64,000 bases of DNA from Phragmites australis (lineage: Eukaryota > Streptophyta > Magnoliopsida > Poales > Poaceae), in NCBI RefSeq assembly GCF_958298935.1, contig NC_084931.1:20797334-20861333 (forward strand), read 5' to 3'. The position numbers were made by a program, and so were the translations under genes. The notes beneath the pieces are model-generated. The model worked only from the letters and a program-made list of their open reading frames with translations, was not told where the DNA came from and did no database searches. This document shows, one piece after another, positions 58,706 to 64,000 of this stretch; position 1 is the stretch's first letter, and every line of letters begins with the position of its first letter.

Positions 58706-60959
58706 GATGGCACGCACTGGTAGCGAGCCCACCTTCCCCAAATCCAGTGCGATGTGATGAGGCTGAAGCAAATGCACGACATCGGCCTGCTCACTTGCTG
58801 CTTGTCCTCTAGGTACCATTCTGGGGAGACCACGCCCGCTCCCTACCAGGGGGAGATCATGATGTTCATCTCTTTCTTCTTGGCCGGCCTCGTGCCGTCC
58901 TTCTTCGAGTTCTTCACCACTGTCATCTCTTTCTATGACAGCTGCCACCTCCATCTCAACCTTAATTCCATTCTCATGCTGAGCATATTTGCTCATCTAT
59001 GTGAGAACTTCATCAGGGTCGAACTGTGCCTAGACCTCTTTCGGTTCTTTTACACATGTCGATCGGTGACCGGGCTAGCCACCGAAAGCTATAGGTTTCA
59101 TCTTTGCGATGGTGCCGTAGACTCCTACATCGAGGTGGGCCTCAAGTCATCGCGATCGGGCTAGAGAGAGGAGTGGTTCTACCTCACGACAGACAACTCC
59201 TTGGACAACGTCAGCGTGCCAAGCGTGCCGGCATAGGTCATCGACAACTCAGGAAGCAGCCCCACGACAACTCTAGAGCTGCTAACCCTCACCAAATAGA
59301 TCGGTCGGCTCTGAGAGGCCGTGCTGACGGGGTCAGATGTCGTCCATGACTTCAACAAGCGCCGGTTGTGCCCCTTGCGGAGATGAGCACACCTTGCATT
59401 CTAGTATGCCGGGCCAGACGACGTCACTCAGGAGAGCTCCTCAGGTAATGTTGCAGCCATTTCCATGGTGTTTTTCGTTAGGTGGGCAACCTCTCATATC
59501 CCTCCTTTTATCGAGATCTTACTGACAAGGTTGTAGACTCGTAGGTCTGAAACCTAATGTCGGCTACCCCGAGGAAAGACGATCCTCCGGCCAGCGCCCC
59601 TTCGCTGTGTGATATTCCTTCGTTGGAAAGAGCACGACCCGGGATGGTAAGTTTGGCATTTCCAAAATTCCCGCCCCAAGCCTTCTCCTATGTTAGGATT
59701 TCACAGTTTGCACCGCTACAGTGTCTTTCTAAGGTCGATGTCCTGCACCCAATAATTGACGAGGTAGGTCCCCGAGGCAGCCTCAAGGAGAGAGGCTCAC
59801 CGAGACACCCAATCGACAACTGTCTCGTTTAGTGCTAGCCCTACTGACAACCAACCTGGTCGCGGTAAAGACCCATCTGATCGCGGTGATAACCAGGCTA
59901 CATGGAGCTGACCACTGACCACGAGTGAAGGTTCTGGGAGCAGTGTTGGTCAACAGAGGAGTGACCAGTCTCACACTGAACCAGCCAGGGGCACCCAGGA
60001 TGATGTTTTTCAAGCCTCTGAGCAAGGGGGAAGAGGTCGACAGCAGATCCAACTTCCCCGGAAGCGTCCAAACGTGCCCGTAGGACACTGACCTCCCCTC
60101 CACCTATTCTCAGCAGCTTCGCGAGGACATGTGTTTGTGCTCACCGCTCCGTCCATACGGTAAGCTCTCTAGTTAGGCTCAGACACTTCGTGTTCTTTCC
60201 TTGACTCCGCAATTTGCTGTTGCTGCAGGTCCTTGACCCCCTCAACAACATGGGCTGCAACTCCTCCGCTACCCCAGCTGGAAGCCTCAGCCCTCAAGAT
60301 ACCAGCGACTTCGCCACCAGGGTCGCCTGTCGTGGCCTCCACAGCTACCGAGCCATCCACACCATTTCTTGTGATGCATGCTCCTGCCTCTGACCCGCTC
60401 TCCCTGGTCGCCAGCCTCTCTGCCTCCATCAGGAAACTAATTGCAGATAAATAGGCGATAGACCGCAAATGTGCCAAGCTAGAGAAGCTGGTTGCCGATG
60501 AGAATGAGGCGAGGTGTGCGCTTCAGCAGGAGAAGGCCACGCTCATCGCCTGAAGTACCAAGCAGATGGAGGATGAGCGGATGACCCGTAGTTTTCTAAG
60601 GGATGCCTTTCTGGCAATGCGGGGGTCCCTAAGGAGCATTGGTTTGGAAGCCACTGGGCCAAAGGAAGAAACTGTGCAGGGCTGGGCCAACATCATCGGC
60701 GTCTTGGAAAAAGAAGTTCACCCAGCTTCCAGACATCCAGGCGATGAGGACCGCATAGGAAGTGACAAAGGTGGCGAAAGTCTCGACGAAGTTTGTTCTC
60801 CAGTACTACTGCTGTCGCGACCCCAACTTTAACCTCGAGGTTGTTAGGGAGGAGGTTGTGACCGTTGATTCTGAAGCCGAGGCAAAGCTGCAGGCAGAGT
60901 GCCAAGGGCTGGTGGAGTATGTAGGGTCTCTCTTCGGGGTGGTGACCACCGAAGAGTAA
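58706..60959 (+). pseudogene. antisense accessory ORF with 'putative gypsy type transposon' domain
   Basis: Plus-strand reading: ATG at 58706 (ARTGSEPTFPKSSAM), then PAPYQGEIMMFISFFLAGLV and SFYDSCHLHLNLNSILMLSI, FAHLCENFIRVELCLDLFRF. This hydrophobic F-L-x-x-L...H-L-N-P-N-S-I-L...H-L-C-E-x-F pattern is the putative gypsy-type transposon domain (Pfam Transposase_28 family). Downstream is Ala/Glu-rich coiled-coil material (about 60430-60560, broken by stops) and a conserved end (FLRDAFLAMRGSLRSIGLEA, then NFNLEVVREEVVTVDSEAEA) stopping at 60957-60959. A TTTGAATGAAGTTTTTCATTTTT poly(A)-like tail follows at about 60992. Function in living copies is unknown. It lies antisense to pol. Confidence 0.65.
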
Positions 60960-61259
60960 ATGTCGTCCTGTAACTTAGGCTTGTATCATATTTGAATGAA
61001 GTTTTTCATTTTTTTTTATGGGCTTGTGTCACTGTTGTGGTCTTAGAGCTCTTGCGTTGACTGGCCCTCCTCGTTGCTCTGTGCCCTCGGCCACCTCCAT
61101 CGACGAATCCATTGACCAGCACAGTTAAGAAGTGGTGGTTGTGTGTGAACTTATGTTCGCGATCGAGCAAGAGACCATGCAGGGCGATCTTCGAGGTGCG
61201 TCGGGTTTGCCATAGACTAAGCCACATGTAGTCTTAGGCTAGCCAAGTAAGACTCGACC

Positions 61260-61835
61260 AGCTGACTCCTGCGTGTTTTACGACCTGTTTCTTCGATCAG
61301 CTTGCCGAGAGGAGCTGCTGGCGGCGCAAAGGGATCTGGAGCAGATGACGAGAGAAAAGGACTAGCGGCGGGCGCATTGCTACGATTGCCTTAATCAGAA
61401 TTTTTCTCCCTTTGACTCGTTGCTTCGGTCCATCGGCGTTCAAGTTCATCCAACTCCGGGAGCACCGTGACTAGTCATATTGACTGGCTCTTGGCGGCCT
61501 TCGAGGAGGCAAGTGAACTCGAGCAGAGGCTTTGCGAGACGTTGGCGACCACCTTTTTGAGGTCGGAGTCTATGACGCGTGCCTTGCTCTTGCCTACGTC
61601 ATCGATCATTTCCCCATCCTCGACATCACTCCGGTAGTCTACGAGGGCTTTGCCGGTGCCTAGAAGACCACGATGGAGCTTCACGACCTTGCCAACTCAT
61701 TTCTATTCGTAGCTCTCTCTCTTCTTTGGACCGTCCGATTCGAACCACTGAGAAGCGTGTTCAGATCCTGGGGACACTGAATAGATTGTTAGAACCAGCC
61801 CTCGAATGTTACCCAGGTGATCATTTTGTAACCTA
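61260..61835 (+). pseudogene. second, partial copy of the accessory ORF tail
   Basis: Plus-strand words parallel the end of the first copy: a charged helix (near 61310-61370), SLLRSIGVQV-like sequence (61418-61446) and DWLLAAFEEASELEQRL (61480-61530). Suggests an internal duplication or a chimeric 3' region of the element. Broken by stops. Confidence 0.4.
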
Positions 61836-62279
61836 AGGACTTGCTCATAAATAGATTTTCGTGCGCTCATGTGGTGAGTAGGCTCTGATTGTTCGTTACT
61901 CCTAGAGGGGCCCTAGGTTTTCCGTACTGCTTGCTAGTTAGGTTTGTGGTGCCTATGACAGCTTTTAGCATGATAAGTCCTTCGGTAGCGACCAACGCTC
62001 GACCTGAATTGGGACTTGCGACCTCTTGGCCATTTTTCTTTAGTTGCCCACATCCCTGACATTGCGCAAGCAGCAATTTTCTTTCCCCCCCAAAGTGACT
62101 TGGTACTCACAATATGCACGAACATGCAAAATAATCTTGGAGCCTACTTTATTATGGCTTTTCCTTAGGACGAGGTTGCCTACAACTAGGGCTCGCTCCC
62201 GCACCCTGTGGTCGTGGTAACGCCTGAGTCTTTGTTGGTATCGGGCTACTCAAATTATGTCATCCTCCCATCGAGCCAC

Positions 62280-63991
62280 CTGGTCTTGTCCGAGTAGCTG
62301 GTTACGTTAGGAGACTGGAGGGCAATCTCAGAGGGGAGCATTGCTTCAACGCCAAAAACCAAGAAGAATGGAGTTTTAGTCGTGGCTCTACTGGGGGTCG
62401 TTCGCAACGACCAGAGTTGTGGGGAGTTCGTCCACCCAATGTCTCGAATAGCTCTGAAGCCGATCGAAGACTCGGGTTTTGACCCCTTACAATATCATTC
62501 CATTTGCCCTTTTGATCTGACCATTGCTTTGGGGGTGTGCCACCGACGCGTAGCATACTTTGATTTCGATCTCTTAGAAGTACTCTTTAAATGAGCTACT
62601 GACAAACTGAGTCTCGTTGTCCGTAATTATGCAGTTTGGAATGCCAAACCGCACTACTAGCCCTCGTATGAACTTAATCGTTGCCGTAACGGTGATCTTC
62701 CTAACCGGCTCGTTTCGAATCCACTTAGTGAATTTGTGGATTGCAACGAACAGAAATTCAAAACCACCAGGGGCCTTAGGTAATGGTCCCACAATATCAA
62801 GCCCCTAAACAGCGAAAGGCTAAGAGAGTGGTATGGTTTATAGTGCTTAGGTTGGTAGGTTGGTCTGTCGACCATGGCACTGACATGACTTGCACCATTT
62901 CACCAGCTCACAAGCATCCTAAAGGGCCGTGGACCAATAAAATCTTTGCCGAAACGCTTTTCCAACCATAGTGCGATATGAAGCATGGCTACCACATATG
63001 CCTCCATAGATATCAGAGAGCAGGGTGCTCCCCTCTTCCTGAGTGATTTATTTCTGTAAAAGGTCATTGGTCCCCCTGCTATAGAGGCATCCCTCTACCA
63101 AGAAGTATCTGTGGGCTTGCCACGTGAACTTTTCTGCTAACGCATCATCGTCAGGGATCGCTCGATTCTGAAGTATGCCAAGATCTAATCCATCCAAGTT
63201 GTACCCTAATCAAGCTAGCAACCACATTCTAGCCACGCGAAGATTGCACCAAAGGAGGTGTTGCCTCCAAAGGTGTTACCTCAAGTGCTCCGTTTTCGAG
63301 CGGAGCATCCCCTTCACCTTGGCCCGAGATCGCAGTAGATGGTCGTGTGAGTCTTTCTTTAAAGACTTCTACCGAGACAGGTGCGTGAGAAGAAGCTAGA
63401 CGGGCTAGCTCATCGGTATGGAAGTTGTCCCTGTGCAAAACATGCTTAATCTCGAAACTGATAAAACGTCGGTCTAGCTTTCTCACTTCAGCGAGGTACA
63501 CCACCATTGTCTGGTCCGAGAACTGAAACTCCTTTTTCACTTGGTTTACAACCAGCTGCGAGTCCCCTTTCGCTAGAAGGCATTTTATACCGAGTGCAGA
63601 GGATGCTCTCATTCCGAATAAGATGCCCTCAATTCTACAATATTGTTAGTGGCAGGAAAACATAATTGAACTACGTACCTGAGAGTGCCACCAGTCGATG
63701 AGGTCAAGACCATTCCAGCCCCCGCTCGCTTCATCATGAACGACCTATCGAAGTGCATGGTCTAGTGCTCTTCCGCCTCTAGCTATTGTTCCTACTTAGG
63801 CTCTAAGGATGATCACTAGACCACAAAATCGACCAACACCTAGGACTTGATAGCTGTCTAGGGGACGAACAGAATATCAAACTCCCCGAGCTCCACTGCC
63901 CACTTCGTTGTTCTCCCTGCTGCATCAGGAGCGAGGAGACTACCTTGATTTTGTGGGCCTGAAAGTAGTGCCTAAGCTTACGAGAGGTCAT
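62280..63991 (-). pseudogene. gypsy RNase H and integrase remnants
   Basis: In minus-strand order: TSRKLRHYFQAHKIKVV (63950-63991; end of reverse transcriptase/first RNase H), then a second, plant-type RNase H (63229-63612: ALGIKCLLAKGDSQLVVNQV, FISFEIKHVLHRDNFHTDEL, ARLASS). Next are an integrase core (62574-62792: KFTKWIRNEPVRKITVTATI, FGIPNCIITDNETQF) and an integrase end with WVDELPTTL-like sequence (62400-62440). Two RNase H domains are a mark of the Tat lineage. Stops and frame changes occur between parts. Confidence 0.75.
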
Positions 63992-64000
63992 CAGCGTGGC

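Larger units (their letters stand above)
57491..64000 (-). mobile_element. Tat-type Ty3/gypsy retrotransposon, 3' half (runs off the right edge)
   Basis: 3' LTR (57491-58251), purine tract GAGCTTGGGGGCTAT beside 58252, an accessory ORF on the opposite strand (58706-60959), then integrase and RNase H on the minus strand to the window edge. Order and the antisense accessory gene agree with Tat-lineage elements such as Grande. Pol has stops, so this copy is inactive. Confidence 0.72.

Noticed and set aside
1..64000. CRISPR arrays, bacterial operons, riboswitches, ribosomal RNA
   Set aside because: No regularly spaced identical repeats with unique spacers, no bacterial gene layout, and no rRNA-like conserved blocks were seen.

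Overview
The window looks like nuclear DNA of a monocot, most probably a grass (Poaceae). The genes have short introns with GT..AG borders, the start of one gene is a GC- and alanine-rich first exon, and nearly everything else is layered transposable elements of types common in grass genomes (Copia, Ty3/gypsy of the Tat type, L1-like LINEs, CACTA, Tourist/PIF-like MITEs, plant-mobile-domain genes). No CRISPR array, operon or bacterial feature is present. The species cannot be named from the sequence alone.

Only three genes look intact, all on the minus strand: (1) the 5' six exons of a GNAT-acetyltransferase-like gene (59-1280, running off the left edge); (2) a complete two-exon mitochondrial acyl carrier protein gene (25998-28271); (3) a complete three-exon gene for a 62-residue cysteine-rich CYSTM-type protein (40038-40716), whose exons (40, 100 and 49 bp) are too small for ordinary ORF detection. 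A cytosolic sulfotransferase copy (about 46270-47100) is a broken pseudogene.

Layout. 0-3.1 kb: GNAT-like gene, a MITE, a small Copia LTR with leader. 3.1-10.1 kb: a complete but decayed Copia element on the minus strand with two ~1.29-kb LTRs and a perfect 5-bp target duplication. 10.9-24.4 kb: a cassette of a plant-mobile-domain (PMD) gene and two GRF-type zinc-finger genes. All three are damaged, and the PMD gene is split by a chimeric, pol-less Copia-like element that has two different gag C-terminal modules and a long AT-rich spacer. 26-28.3 kb: acyl carrier protein gene. 28.5-29.1 kb: a 661-bp fold-back element. 30.4-33.1 kb: a 5'-truncated LINE carrying a CACTA element in its reverse transcriptase region, with target duplications visible for both. 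35-39.9 kb: a larger CACTA-type element carrying a gag-protease-only Copia element; its right end lies 145 bp past the CYSTM stop codon. 41.4-43.2 kb: two MITEs, both flanked by TCA. 44.5-45.1 kb: an 82-bp tandem duplication and a tRNA-derived SINE-like sequence. 46.3-51.4 kb: sulfotransferase pseudogene abutting a dead L1-type LINE. 53-56 kb: a gypsy-type LTR-like region. 57.5-64 kb: 3' half of a Tat-type gypsy element (LTR, purine tract, antisense accessory ORF with the 'putative gypsy type transposon' domain, integrase, RNase H), cut by the right edge.

The genes share no pathway that can be read from the sequence. The acyl carrier protein acts in mitochondria, the CYSTM protein probably at membranes in stress responses, and the GNAT-like protein is probably an acetyltransferase. 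The most informative parts are the nested insertions, whose order of arrival can be read, and the damaged PMD/GRF cassette.
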